From contig OX359250.1 in NCBI GenBank assembly GCA_947179485.1, forward strand, positions 36,300,783 to 36,364,782: a stretch of 64,000 bases of DNA. Reading direction: 5' to 3'. The first letter of the stretch is position 1, and every line of letters starts with the position of its first letter. The stretch is from Allacma fusca. Lineage: Eukaryota > Arthropoda > Collembola > Symphypleona > Sminthuridae. Position numbers and translations under genes: made by a program. Of this stretch, positions 36,301 through 49,045 are shown piece by piece. The notes beneath the pieces were generated by a model that worked only from the letters and a program-made list of their open reading frames with translations, had not been told where the DNA came from and did no database searches.

Positions 36301-39300
36301 AATCTCGTCAAGTGTATTCTGTCTAGACGCACTTCTACCAGCCGACCGAAAATTGATGAAGTAGTGAAGAATGCGGATATATTTAACAATAGGGGTTTTT
36401 GCGCAATATAAATTTTATCAGAAGCCAGAGTTGACTATTTTCAAGGCCAGTTCCATTTAAATTTTTTTTCAGGGGTGCTATAATGCTCTCTCCGGGAGTG
36501 CAAAGGAGAATTCGGTTATCACTGGTGAGAGAGTGCAGGAGGGTGGATATGAGAAATTCGATTAGTTTTCTCTATACACGTATGTACTCCTCTGCACAGC
36601 CTGGTAAGAAATGGGCTGAGGAGATATTAATAGAGGAGTAAATCAGAGCGTGATCCCAAAAAAACCGTTATCATTGTAATTCCAAAGTTGAAATTCAGTG
36701 CGGAGAGGAGAAATGTGAGTGAGAGATTGCAAATTGGTAACGGATGACACCATTTCCATTCCATGAGTTTGCTACAGAGGGGATAGATAAAGACCGAGAA
36801 AATATGGTGAGAGAGCGGATGTTGCTCCACATCAGAAAATATAATCTAAATTATATTTTTGCCAGGTTAAAGCCCATGCCGTCAAATCTCCTTACACCAA
36901 CATCCCTCAGAGATGAAAAATTCTCCCGTATAAAATCTCTAACATTTACATGAAAAAAAATTAAAATGGCTTTACCAAAGACTTTCTCCATAAAGTTTGA
37001 CCAGCTTGAATTTCTCCATACATTTATGCCAACTTAATGACAATTTTTTTACAAAGGGGTCCGTTATAACAAGAGCTAACTCCATCCAAGAGAAAAATCG
37101 TTCAGCTGAGAATATTCCTATTGAATTTTACCAGCTTCCCTTTTTTTACCAATATTTTCCCCTTTTACACACTTTCTTCCCTCCCTTAGCTTATGCACAC
37201 GTATGATTAGAGTACAGTCTGCCTATTACACCACTCCTGGAAAAACTTGGAATTTATGCATAAAATTTGCTACTAAATTTCCAAGGTACTCTGCAATAGA
37301 CAAATATTAATGCGTGAAAATATTACTGCACATTTGAAGTAACCTGATGTCAGAAGGGGATCCGTTATAACCAGAAGTCTCTGTGCACACGTTTTTCATA
37401 AGGAACAAGGCAGGTGTCAATCGATATTTCATAAGAGCCCTCCAACTAAATCTCGTACCTAGACAGATCGAAAAGTCATCTCAAGGCTTTCCCTCACATT
37501 CCCCAACATTATGGACCTCAAAAAAAATTCTATAGAGAAAATTCCCCTCTCTACAGGAGTCCTTCTTCGAGGATAAAAATACATTGAAAATTCCCTCCAC
37601 AAAATATAAACGTGAAATACAGGAAGAGCTTCGTATAAGAGTTACGACATACAGTGTCCCCGGGCAGTAACAACACTTTTTCTAAAATTATGGGCTCGTG
37701 TTTAAAAAAAATTCTGAAAAACGAAAAAAAAAGAATCTCGACTTTTTACAGGAATTAGCATTCAAAAATTTTAAGTGAAAGCACATAAACACTTGTGAAC
37801 GTATGTAGTTGTTCTACTAATTCTATATACATTGTTATACGCATGGTAAAGAAAATATTTAAAATTTAAAACAATTGAAAAATTTTAGCAAAGTCCTTAA
37901 AAAGTGAAAGCGGAGAAAGTTTCTTTAGATTTTTAATGTTTGAGAAACAAAAATAATTTAAATGAACACAGAACTTTAAACAATGAATTTTAGTCAAATA
38001 ATAAAAATAGTGAAAGCGGTGAAAGCACTTGAAAATTCTGATTTTAAAAATTAAAATAAATTAAAACTGAATGTTTAAAATTTCAGTAAATTCATACATA
38101 GCAATTAATAAGTGAGCAGGATTTTATTCCATTTTGAATTGTGTCAGTAAATTATAAAAATCAGTAAAAATAAAAAGAAGTAGTGAAAGTATTGAATACG
38201 AATAATTCAATTCATAAAAAAACTCCCAAAAATCAATAACACAAGTGAAAGCATAGACTTTTGAGGGATAATGAAGGCAGGAGTGAAAGCGGGGAAAGTC
38301 CTCTGATTATGCAATCTCAAAATCCACATCTCTTAAGAACATGTGAAATTTTCTACCTCATAATAAATCTCTAATGAATAACATCCACAATTTCTAAAGC
38401 TTTATATTTCTAAGGATTTATTATTATTATTATTATTATTATTATAGAAAGGTAAAAAAATCCCTGGAATATATCTGAACTATATCTTTTCACTGAATGG
38501 CATACAGAAAACGTGCTAAAATATTCCCCAACATTGACGCTCCCTGACAGACTCGGAAGAGCCTCCGGTTGAACTAAAACGAGAGGAATTCCAGGCAATA
38601 AAAACTAGAGATAGTGTACCCCCAACCGTTCCCTTCCTCTCTCGCTCATTCACACGTAATTCCTGAAAGAGGAGTCAGGGCTAGATATTAGCGAGGAGCT
38701 GATAAGAAAGTGGACGGAGAGAAACATGCATTTAAAAGAAAATCGGGTGAAAGAGAAAGTAGCCTGTAGGAAATTACTTTCTTCTTATGTTTACATTTAC
38801 AGTGCATACACAGCCACAAAAACCAGTCTCGTCCCTCATGGCTCATTAAAAAGAAGTTATTAAATATGTTCATTTTGCAAAAATTGCCTTTTTCTTTCTC
38901 TCTGTGTCAGATTTTCCAAAATTTGTTTTGCTGTCAAAATTTAAAACATGTGAAATTTCCAAAGTCACAAGGTTTTCATTCCTGTGTGACAATATTTTTT
39001 AGGGAATTTCTGGAAAGCATAAATTGAATATTTATTACCAACGACCCTTACATGGGCTAAGGGGGAGAGAAAGTTTTGTGGATCCTGATGCAATGGCTTT
39101 CACATTTTGGGGGGAGAAACGAAGCTCTCTTGTGAGGATAAAATTGTGCCGTCAAAAAGTAAGATGGTGTAAAGGATGCCATTAGCTCGTACTAAAACTT
39201 AGGGAGAGAGCTAATAGGCTTTCCCCCGTAACATGACAATGTTTTCTCCTGGGCTTTCCATTGAAAACTGACTACAGACACAAATTACGCTACTTAAATA

Positions 39301-39845
39301 TCATCATCATCCTAATTGTGCGTAGGCAGGTAGACTTTCTCCAGACATGGTGGCCATTGAGGGGAACATTCCCCTCCTATCCTAACAAAATGAGGATGTG
39401 TATAATCCAAGGCTCTTATCTGAAATAATCCTTAGCGTCAAACCCCTCCTTGCCCATAAGACCCTAAACCTCACCAAACTTTTACTAAATAAAGCTAAAT
39501 TAAATTTTGAAAATCCTCTCCCTCCTTCCTGCAGCTCCTTCCCTCCTCTACGGAAAATTACTTTCTCCCATCTAGGCCTGCCTTGGCTTCCGTGTGTTAT
39601 ATTGGGCTGTCAGCATTGTGCTTTATCTTGCACATCTGAACAACTCCTTGGAATGTGTGCACACCAACACAAGACATCCATCTGTTCCCACTTTTACTCG
39701 TCTTTCACTCTGCATCTTATAGTGTTCCCTGGCAGTGTAATGCGTATGCAACTGATATTACAAGGTACAGTTTCTGTATTTATTCTTTCCCTTCCACTGT
39801 ACTTATACGAGGATTTTCTAGGCCTAGACGGCCTAATACGTATCC
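36301..39845. other. Unique non-coding sequence with loose AGTGAAAGC cluster
   Basis: No gene recognised over 3.5 kb. At 37905-38300 the variant AGTGAAAGY/GGTGAAAGC appears about seven times in an A/T-rich background. Single GAGAAAGT/ACTTTCTCC copies lie at about 36981, 37913, 38753, 39068, 39333 and 39562. The 177-codon frame at 39398-39931 has no recognised domain and no coding-like composition I can defend. Confidence 0.5.
38417..38445. repeat. (ATT)n microsatellite
   Basis: About nine uninterrupted TTA/ATT trinucleotides. Confidence 0.92.
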
Positions 39846-41070
39846 CTTCCAGTCCTCTACTTTCACCGTACTTTCACCGTACTTTTACAAAAGCCATATG
39901 CTCATACTCTTCATTTTATAGAATCATGTAGATACTTACATTCTGCATTTAGAATGGTTTATACTTTCACTGTGGTTTCACTGTACTTTCTCCATGAATT
40001 GTAGATAAGCATGTAGGCTCACAAGGCTTTCTCAAGGATTTGTATGTATTCCTGCTGTTTTCACTCTCCATTTACTATACTCCTTGGACTGACATTTCCA
40101 CAAGCCTTTCACTGCAATACTACTACGCTTTCCCTGTACTTTCACGTTCAATATTTTCGAGTTGTGTACATTTACTATACTTTTGCTGTACCATGGAGTG
40201 GCGTTGTTGTAAATTTTCGTTGCTTTTCTATGCTCTAGAAACATTTTTTGTTATTTTCATCATGATTTGCGTATAGTTCTTTTTACTTTCACTGTACTTT
40301 CGCAGCTGTGGATACATTTTAATCTGCAATTTCCGCCTTTATTTGCGATAGTCATTAATTTTGGATATATTTATTTCAGTCACACATTTTCATGTAGGTT
40401 TCGTTGGGTCTCAGTGTACTTTTACTGTACTTTTAATATATTGCCAATGTATTTCACTGTGCTTTTCTTATCATTTTACTTTTATAAGGATCTGTATGCA
40501 GTCATCTTTTTTATGATTTTATTGAATATTTCTTTTGATTTTCATACTGGTCAGCACCTACACCATTGGGATTTTTCACGACTCATCTTGAATATTTTTG
40601 TGAACTATCACTATACTTTCAGTATACTTCTATAATGCTTTCTCCATACCATGTTTTTTCTGTACTTTCACTATACTTTCACTTTACTTTCACTATGCTT
40701 TCACTATGTTTTCCCTATACTTTCACTATATTTTCCCTGTGCTTTCCCTATACTTTCACTATTCTTTCCCGTTACTTTCACTATGATTTCCCTATGCTTT
40801 CACTATATTTTCTCTATGCTGTCACTATGCTTTCCCTATACTTTCGCTTTGCTTTTCCTGTACTTTCACTATGATTTCCCTATACTTTCGCTATGCTTTC
40901 CCTATACTCTCGCTATGCTTTCCTCATTCATTCACTATGCTTTCGCTATTCTTTCACTACGCATTCCCTATACTTTACAAATAAGCATATGCTTTCACTA
41001 CGCATTCCCTATACTTTACAAATATGCATATGCTTTCACTATACATTTATCACGTCTAAAGTATACAATC
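39846..41070. repeat. 11-bp phased CTTTCACTATG array, core 40665-40983
   Basis: From 40665 an 11-mer CTTTCMCTATR recurs in perfect register (for example 40687, 40698, 40709, 40720, 40753, 40775, 40797, 40863, 40885, 40951) for about 28 units without an indel. CTTTCACTATG and CTTTCCCTATA types tend to alternate, giving a 22-bp dimer. A broad left shoulder (39846-40660) carries CTTTCACTGTA/CTTTCACCGTA pairs spaced by unrelated sequence. The minus strand has GAAAG every 11 bases. Overlapping open frames read SLCFPYTF-type repeats and are not genes. Confidence 0.95.
40951..41032. repeat. Tandem 41-bp duplication
   Basis: 40951-40991 and 40992-41032 are identical except for one base (ATAAG versus ATATG). 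The duplicated unit contains the last three phased 11-mers plus an unrelated ACAAATAAGCATATG tail. Confidence 0.9.
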
Positions 41071-43598
41071 ACAAAGGTTTTCTATTCCATTTGTTGTATT
41101 CCTAGACTTTCATCAAGTTGTTACTCCAGTGTAATTTTTCTGCTGTGCTGCCATTACACTTAGTTTTAGCCGTATCTACGTTCATACACTTTCAGTATGC
41201 CCTCTCCAATATCTAGGTTTACCACAGACTGAGCTTTGACTATATACTCACCAGTATTTGCGTCCACATGCTGTATAGTGTGTAAAAATAGTAATGGAAG
41301 AAAGTTGGGGAAATTTCACGCAAGGGCTTGACAAAGGAGAAAAATGTTTCCGTTGATTCCGAAAACTTGTTTTTTCTATCCAATCGAATCACATGAATGT
41401 AGCAAGTTTTTTCTACTCTGACTCGGTCGCATAAATCAGGATGGATATTTTCCTCTCATAAATACTCATAGGTTATTTGAGTGAGCAGAAGGATTCCTTT
41501 AAGGACATTCTTTTCCGACGAACTCTCCCCGTCCCATTCCATCTTTCACCAGTCAATCAACCCTCGCATCAACAATTTTTTTCCCTTTCATGCCTTAACC
41601 GGGAGGAAGAAACTCCCTTGCATTGGCTATTATCATCTATTCACGGATTTTCTCCTCCCAAACAAATCTTGTATTTTTACTCGTCAAGCCCCACTATGTC
41701 TCCTTCACAATAGTACTTTCATCATCATTGTCCGCAACCATTATCCCTCTCTTCATACTTATTACATTTGCTTCTCTGACATTTTGTATAATTTCGTTTG
41801 TAAATTTTCACATTTTATGAAATGCTTGTTGGCAGACTGAAAAATGCTTAAAAAATAGCGTTATAACTTATTTAATGCCCAAACATAAAGTAGGTGGAAT
41901 TTTGAGATAAATTGATATATTAAAAAATCGCTTGTACAGTAACAAACCTAAAAAATAAACAAATTCCCGACGAAGGAATGTTACTTCATTTGTTAAATAC
42001 TGCACATTTGAACTTCCTCAACTCCTACTACTTTCCGTATCTTAACCCAATGAATTCTCGCATCCAATCTGAAGACATGGACAATACGTTGAATATTACA
42101 TGAGCGCATGGTTCATAAGCTCCAAAGTTTTGACAATTGTATAAATGACCCTAAGGGAATGGACCCCTAGCCTTTTGTATGTGTTCCTGTTAAGAAGTAA
42201 AGTGGTAACAATTGAATGTATTTTGGAGAAAAATTTCTTGAGGTATAATTTTTTGTGCAAGGCTAAAGCTCGTTTTGTTTTAGTTGACGTATTTTTAAAA
42301 ATTGTGGAAGATACTCGGAAATTGTAGGACTGGATCCATTTTCCCTCTTAACGGACGTAATGGGATTGTGAGATGCTACAGTGAATAGAATTTCATACTG
42401 GAACTGAAGGCCAGCATGGATGGATGGATGGATGGATGGGGAAGGAGCAACAACGTCTTGTGACCCGTAACTCAGCACATTGTCGGAATTTGTTTCGGAG
42501 GAAATAAGTATTCGACACGCCGTGAATTATTCATGAAAACCATAACCAGGGGTCCTGGAGAAACCAGGCTTTAGAAAACTACAATGTGGCTAAAGAATGA
42601 ACAACAAAAGGATGCGCATTTTTCCTATCTCCTAGTGCTCGTTTACTACTACAGAGGGTCACAAAATGTTTTTCTCCTACCCCCATTACTCACATGTGTG
42701 TACAACGAGTGAAAAGATTTTCAAATATTTGATCCCGCTTATTTTGTGGGAAATTTTCCAAAACTTGTAGTCACTGAAGGGTAAAATAATTCTGATATGA
42801 AATATACCCATGGGTTTTTTTTCCTATCTTTGAGCAAGGTCGTTGAAATAAATTTGACAAGTTTTCAACCAAGTGTTCTAAATAGTCTGAAAGAAATTTA
42901 TTGGAAAAATATCGACTAAAAAATATGGGCATTTTTGAAAAAACTGCTTCCATGAGAAAATCATAACTTTGAGTAACTTTTTTCTAGTCCAAGGTGAATA
43001 TTGACGTAGGTCGGTGTTATAAATTTTAGAACATTGACAGGAGAATTTGATGTAAAAATGGGGAAAATTCTTGTAAAAGGAGGAGAAAATCCTTGAAAAA
43101 TTGAGGGAAAATTTATGCATAAAGTTTAATGGGAGAAAAAATTTGTGGGCTCCTGTACCCAAACTGTGAAAAGTTTAAAAAAGAAATTGACGTGATACAT
43201 ATTAATATATGACACATTGAATAAATGTGTTCTCCTTGAATGGAGCAAAGGAGCTCCTGGGCCGAAATCAATTTAAGAAATGCTAAAGCATTGAGGTCCA
43301 GGGATGGATTTTTCCTTTGCTTGCTTTCTCCTCCTCCGTCTCCTCAGCTTTCTCTTCCGCCTTCTTCAAGAGCCGGAATTGTCTCCACAAAACTCCCATA
43401 AAGGAATGCGCCTGTGTTTAATATGCTCGTTCCCTCACGGTCCTTATTTGTATTCACTTGTTGTACTCTGGCACATTGGGCCGAAATGAGCATGTACTTC
43501 CCGAGGAAAAAAATTCTACCTTTCTCTCTTTCCACTCCGCCATAAATAATTTGGGAATTATGCAGTCAAATTACTTGCAATGGATAGGGACCTTGTTT
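41071..43598. other. Unique non-coding sequence
   Basis: No gene recognised. AT-rich at 41820-42000 and 42880-43200. The overlapping 60-120-codon frames at 41477-41840 lie in two frames of the same strand and show no motif. Confidence 0.5.
42416..42439. repeat. (ATGG)n microsatellite
   Basis: Six tandem ATGG/GGAT tetranucleotides. Confidence 0.92.
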
Positions 43599-43650
43599 CC
43601 TCTCTCTCTCTCTCCCTCTCTCTCTCCCTCTCTCTCTCCCTCTCTCTCTG
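43599..43650. repeat. (TC)n with 12-bp higher-order unit
   Basis: TCTCTCTCTCCC repeats about four times, a (TC)n tract with CCC inserted every 12 bases. Confidence 0.92.
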
Positions 43651-45780
43651 GGAACTGTCCTTCCCCATAGTTTTTAACGTGATGGTCTCATGCCCACGGA
43701 TGTCATAACAACCTCCTTAGGAATAACAATCCTGGTTTTTGTACGTCCTTTATCTCATTTTTCCACATATTTCCCATCTTTACAGACTTTTGGGGAAAAC
43801 TTTCCCCCGGAAAGTTCCCAAGGAAATTATTAACTCAATGGCACAACCATACGTACGGAGCCTACAAAGACCTATCCCATTGTATGTAAATGGGAGTTTG
43901 GGAAGTGTTGTGAGAATTCTATAAAAATGCATTCAATACTCACGAAATTTTTTTTTGTGGGTGAGAAAAGGAGCAAACTGCTACTCTCGCCTTGTCTGCA
44001 TGCCCGCCTGATTCACTACGAGTTTTGAATGGGAAATAGGATTGGGGAAAAAAATGGGCCAAACATGCAAAGCAAGTTTGGGCTCCTCTTTCGTCCTCCA
44101 AATCTACCATTGGACTGGAGAAAGTTGCAATTTCTGGGGTATAAATCCCTTGGAACTTTTGCATGCAAAATATTAAATCCACTTTCACCACTGAACGTCC
44201 CGGTTTCTCTTTTTATTTGTCATACTCACTCCAATCTAGCCCAAACGGCTGTTATTCAATATCGAGCGTGTCTCAAGTCTAAGCAATAGAAATACAAAAT
44301 TTGGGTTCGGGAGAAAGCAAATTTGAGGGGTTGCGGGAGAAAATAAATTGCGAATTTTTTTTGGAGAAAGTAAATTTGAGGGGTATCGGGAGAAAATAAA
44401 TTTTGGAGGAGGGGTTGTTTGTGCTAAATTTTTTGTTTAGAATAATATCATGAATTTAGGGTGAAAGTTGGATTTAGATAGGTTCATAAAATTTTGCATA
44501 AAAACTTGAGATCAATTTTGGATTCAAATTATGTTTAATGGATTGGGTTCATGATCAAATTGAATTTTAATTAGTAATTACCAGCAGTTTGGGTTACATT
44601 TTTCATTGAAATAGTGTAGTGTAAGTTACAGATATTGAAATTGCAGGAATAACAGATTCTTTAGAAAAGGTAACCCGAAACTTATTTCAGTTCAAGACAT
44701 TCCGTCTGTTGGAAAGGCTCAAATTTCGATATCTTTTCTCTGGAGAAAGTTTCCTTATTTTAACAGCGCCTTTCTTAGATCCAGTGTTGTCTCCTCAGAA
44801 GCGAGGAATTCTTACGACATATGAAAAAGTATACAAAAAAACCTTCATCAAAGTAAATATGTATCTAATTCATGTTCATACATATGTTCCAGTAGAAAAT
44901 GGGATGTCTCTAGAATTGAAAGGGGAGTCGTATCTTAAAAATGGCATTAAAAGCCCGAGGCCTTGAGAAACGTTTTCCTTCTTTTCTTTCTGTCAAAAAA
45001 TAGCCCCATTTAAATTTTTTGCGGGTGGTTATGCCTCAAAATTTATGTCACACTAATTTCCAACAAACATAAATCTTTTCCCTCCCGAGACTTTAAAAGA
45101 CTTTGAAGGATGAGCAGTTACTTGTGTACAGGGCTCATGACTTAATTAACTTTGGAAAAAGTGCTATTTCCCGGGAAATACCATTTGAGTAAGAAACTTT
45201 CCAAATGATTATTTTTCCAAGCCCGTTTTCCGAGGACAGGGAAAAAATCCTTGAGGAATATGACATTACAATGCGAGACATTTCTTCCTTATCATCTCCT
45301 TCATATCCACAACTCCTCGCCTTTGAATTGCATCCCATTAACGTTACATTCTAATGTGCTGACCTCCTTTAAAAAAATTCATGTCGGACGTAATTGTGGA
45401 AGTACATAGTTAAACGACAGTGTGGAGAAACTTCTACTGACAGCTTGGGATTCCCCGCAAAAAAAACTCCCAAGTAACTTCGTGATCTTAGTAATTAGTC
45501 CATTCTGACTAGATGCTCCAGATTTCCCCCACATTTCTCTCCATGAGTGAAAGTCAAGGAAATATTTTTTTTGCCCTTCCCTATTTTCAGACCTTTGGAT
45601 TAGAACCGACTTCAGAATTTTTCAACCAAAATTATCCACTCATCCTTTACATAACTTTTGTTTGGGTGAAAGTCGGACTTCATAATAACTGGGGATAAGC
45701 AGTCAGAAAATATATTCCAGGGAAAGTATACACACTTGAGGTAGAAGATAATTGCCAAGTCTGGTTCGTACAGATATAGA
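43651..45780. other. Unique non-coding sequence
   Basis: No gene recognised. A minor GAGAAAGT/C cluster lies at 44310-44400 (three copies within 90 bases), with single copies at about 44120 and 44745. Confidence 0.5.
45165..45180. other. 16-bp perfect palindrome
   Basis: TATTTCCCGGGAAATA is self-complementary. It is flanked by TTTGGAAA (45151-45158) and TTTCCAAA (45198-45205), themselves complementary. Confidence 0.85.
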
Positions 45781-46450
45781 TATTAAAAGGAGATTGGAAA
45801 GAAGAGAAAGTAGGAAAGGAAAAGAAGAAAAGCTATAAAACTGAAAACTACAGGAGTTGCAAAGAAAGTGGGAAAAGTAGAATCAGACAAAATGCAAACA
45901 TGCCCAGACACATTTTTACAGGAGAATAAAAATACTTCCTAATCTTAAACTGCTGAAAATTGCAAAGCTACAATATCATAGAAAGTAGACAAACTCGCCA
46001 GATTAAAACAAATTAAGGAGACAGTACAAAAAATCTAGAAAATAGATTATAAAAAATAGGAATTATAAAATCTAGAGCAAAAACTATTGTGAAATTCCTC
46101 GATGAAAAAATAGATGACAAGGAGAAAAAGTAAAAAGTATGGATGCAAAATTAGGATTGAAAAAAAGATACTAAAAAATTATGAAATATGGGCAAAGAAG
46201 AACTACTTTCAAAATAGAGAAGCAGAGAAAACAGGGAAACCAAATCCCCTAAAAATACCAGGGAAATTTAGAGAAAGTCCGAAAAATTTAGCTTGGAGAA
46301 AGCAGGAAATTGAGAAAGTATAAAAATAAAAAAGGAGTGACAGTGTGAAAAGCAGATAAATCGAGAAAATCCGAGACGGGGGAGAAAGCAGGGAAAGCAG
46401 TGAAAACATTAAAACTGCGGAGAAAGTGGAAAATTTCCAAGAGAAGCCTG
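45781..46450. repeat. Degenerate GAGAAAGT purine block
   Basis: Purine-rich plus strand with GAGAAAGT/C at about 45803, 46272, 46298, 46312, 46383 and 46420. The intervening sequence is AGAAAA/TACAAAAAA-like without a clear period. Lysine-rich plus-strand frames reflect composition. Confidence 0.72.
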
Positions 46451-46731
46451 CTAAGAGGGAAAAACAGTGTATTTTATTTGCTAAACACACAAATAAATAA
46501 ATGTGTTCCACATGTTTTCCTCTAAAATAGGTTTCATACGGGACTCTTCGAGGTCTGAATGGGTCACAGCTGATGCAAATGTACACATTGGAATAATATA
46601 CGGCCTTAAAGTGGAGTAAGCAGTTGAAAGCCGGCTTTCTATAAGCGCATTATATACATATGTACCATTCTTTATACATACGGCATTGTATGAGTTAAGT
46701 CTTACTTTTCTACTTGGGACGGAGGGAAAGG

Positions 46732-46752
46732 GAGAGAGAGAGAGAGAGAAAG
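46732..46752. repeat. (GA)n ending in GAGAAAGT
   Basis: GA dinucleotides running directly into the family-A motif. Confidence 0.85.
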
Positions 46753-47861
46753 TGTGCGATTGAGAGCACGCCAAGCGTGAGGATTTTGTCTGGTCCGTAC
46801 CAGACGGGGGAGACATGTGTATATAAAAACATGGGCTCTTATTCGAGGGAAAGTATGCATATTTACAGGAGACTCTCGCTACAAGAGCCTCCATTCAAAT
46901 AGGACTTTCTGCAGAGGAAGCTATTCCTTAAGTAAAGGAGTAGTAAGATTCCATTCTAAGAGGACGTTCATTTCTGTGAGAAGCGTGAGAGCTTCCATTT
47001 TTTTAGAGAAAATTCTTGGCACCCTTGGGACCCCTCTTATCACCCGAGTTCACTGTAAATCCATATATATACGGAGTGGAAGATGGGGACGTGTGTTTGG
47101 AGCTTTCTCCCATGAAATAGATGCCGTAAAGTATGACAAAGTGTGGTATAGAATCCGCTTGTGTGATAAAACGCTGGCAATACTTGGCCCTATTTTGTAT
47201 GCTTTATGGTAGACATTGGAACATGAAAGTGGATAGAAGATTTGGGTTATCTTCTTCTCTAAATCGCCCTTAGTCAATTCTCTTGTACGGATATGGATAC
47301 AAGAGCCGGGAAATGCTCTCGCTATGCAAAGCGCATCCATGAGTCTTCCCTTGCTTTTCAAAGCGTCCTCTTTGATACAAAACAGAGTGTGCTCTCGCTA
47401 TAATGGACTCCATTGTGAGAGCATTAGCTCTCTAGGAGTGAAAATATTTCGAAACATTCTCATTCAGTACAATCCTAATTTTTATCCTTCTAATTGCAAC
47501 TGTTAATTGCCTGAACTATGGCTACAGTGGAAGTCCTTAGATACTCATTTGTCTCTTAGCTGAAGTACTTTCACTGAGCTAGTTCTAACAGACAAAATCC
47601 TGAAATATTATAAATCCTATTTTTTCCAACGATATCAAAAGTATATTTTTACATACAGTGTCATTCATCCCAGTGGAAGCTGGTGTTAGGTTTGAAAACT
47701 GAAGCCTCAGAAAATTCTGCCTGACTTTGATTTTCCCCAAAAATTTTCTAATGGATTCAAAGTAATTGGGAGGATACATTAGTGATTTGAGGTGTAGAAT
47801 AACTGGATAAGTAATGATGCATGTAGAAGACTGGTGTTCCGATATGAATTTACTTTCACCA

Positions 47862-47884
47862 AAGAGAAAGTTAAACTTTCTCTT
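47862..47884. other. Inverted pair of AAGAGAAAGTT
   Basis: AAGAGAAAGTT (47862-47872) and AACTTTCTCTT (47874-47884) are exact inverted copies around a single A. The complete family-A motif is present in both arms. Confidence 0.92.
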
Positions 47885-48490
47885 CTGCCCCGTTAATGGA
47901 AGGGGAGAGGATTTAAGTAGAGAAAGTCCTTATTTCCAAGGGAATACATACAGTAAGGGCGAAAATGTCATACGAGTTTGTGGCCGGAGCTGTTCCCGTG
48001 AAGAAAGTTAATAATTACAGAGGATTCAGTGAGATGTATAATTTTAATGACTGTTCAATTACGGATTTAAGAGGAATGAGGGCTCCACAAAAATAATACA
48101 AGGAGAGGTGTTAAAGTTTGATGAGTTTTGTTCGTGAAATTGGCTGTTTCCTTGTGGAAGCACTTTCTCCCAACTTTCCCCCTTCCGTCTGCATACAAGC
48201 CCTGCCCTATAAAACTATGTGTGTCGGGACACAAGCACGTTTCCACAATTAATGACTTACTTTATGGCGGGGAATAAATCTTGATTCCTTATGCATTTAA
48301 GATATTCCCACGTCCCCACTTCCAACACGGGGAGAAAGTTTAACCTATTAACTCCCGTTTTTACAGGCTGTCTGCAGTTCCAGATGCTCTCAGGGTTCCA
48401 TACTGACGTCCTACGTTTACACGGGAGCAATTCTAGGGAAGGAAATTCTAGCAAAAACAATGTCTAATTGTAGGAATGAACAAATCCTAC

Positions 48491-49045
48491 AAGAGTGACT
48501 GGTTGGAGATAGAGAGAGAGAGAGTTTAGAAACGAGAAATTCTGGCGAAGCACAAAATCTGGCACATGAGAAGTTCAGGGAAAGCACAAATTTGTGAAAA
48601 AGAGAAAGTCTGGGGAAGCACAACTTCATGAAAACCAGAATGTCTGAGGAAGCACAAATTCTGGAAAAATGGGTTAGAAATGCACAATTTCTGGAGAAAA
48701 AGAATTTGGAAACGAATTTTGAAGAGAGTCCAGGAAAAGCACGATTCCCAGAAAACGAGAAAGCCTGGGAAAGTAATAATTCTTGAAGAGTAAACTGGGA
48801 ACATACAAATGTAGAAAAAGTTTAAATTGACATATCAAGAAATCTTTTTAAAAAAAGAAACCCCGTGCAATGATAACGACTAGGTCAGGAGAAAATATGC
48901 AAAGGCGATAACTATGAACAAATTTGGGAAATTCGGGAAAGAAAACAGGACAGAAGAAACTTGCCTAATAGAGACTGTATGAAAGAAACAGTTCTACAAA
49001 AATAGAGTTTCTAAGACACAAGACTGTGCTGGAGAAAGTAGAAAA
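48491..49045. repeat. ~33-34-bp GAAAG/GAAGCACAA array
   Basis: GGAAGCACAA-type elements lie at about 48547, 48580, 48614, 48648 and 48681, spaced 32-34 bases. Each is preceded by a GAGAAAGTCTGG-like half and followed by TTCTGGAAAA. Later units (48720-48830) are irregular. A (GA)n run at 48510-48524 sits at the left boundary. 48840-49045 is purine-rich but unpatterned. Confidence 0.82.

Larger units (their letters stand above)
46451..48490. other. Unique non-coding sequence
   Basis: No gene recognised. The two opposing frames at 46817-47212 (plus) and 47050-47361 (minus) overlap and neither has a recognised domain. A (GA)n run at about 46732-46748 leads directly into GAGAAAGT. Confidence 0.5.

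Noticed and set aside
39398-39931. 177-codon plus-strand frame just before the 11-bp array
   Set aside because: No motif recognised. A second frame on the same strand is open over half its length, and the sequence is pyrimidine-rich.
40267-41163. Phe/Leu/Tyr-rich frames as a multi-pass membrane protein
   Set aside because: Hydrophobicity comes from the CTTTCACTATG repeat. Several frames of the same strand are open at once.
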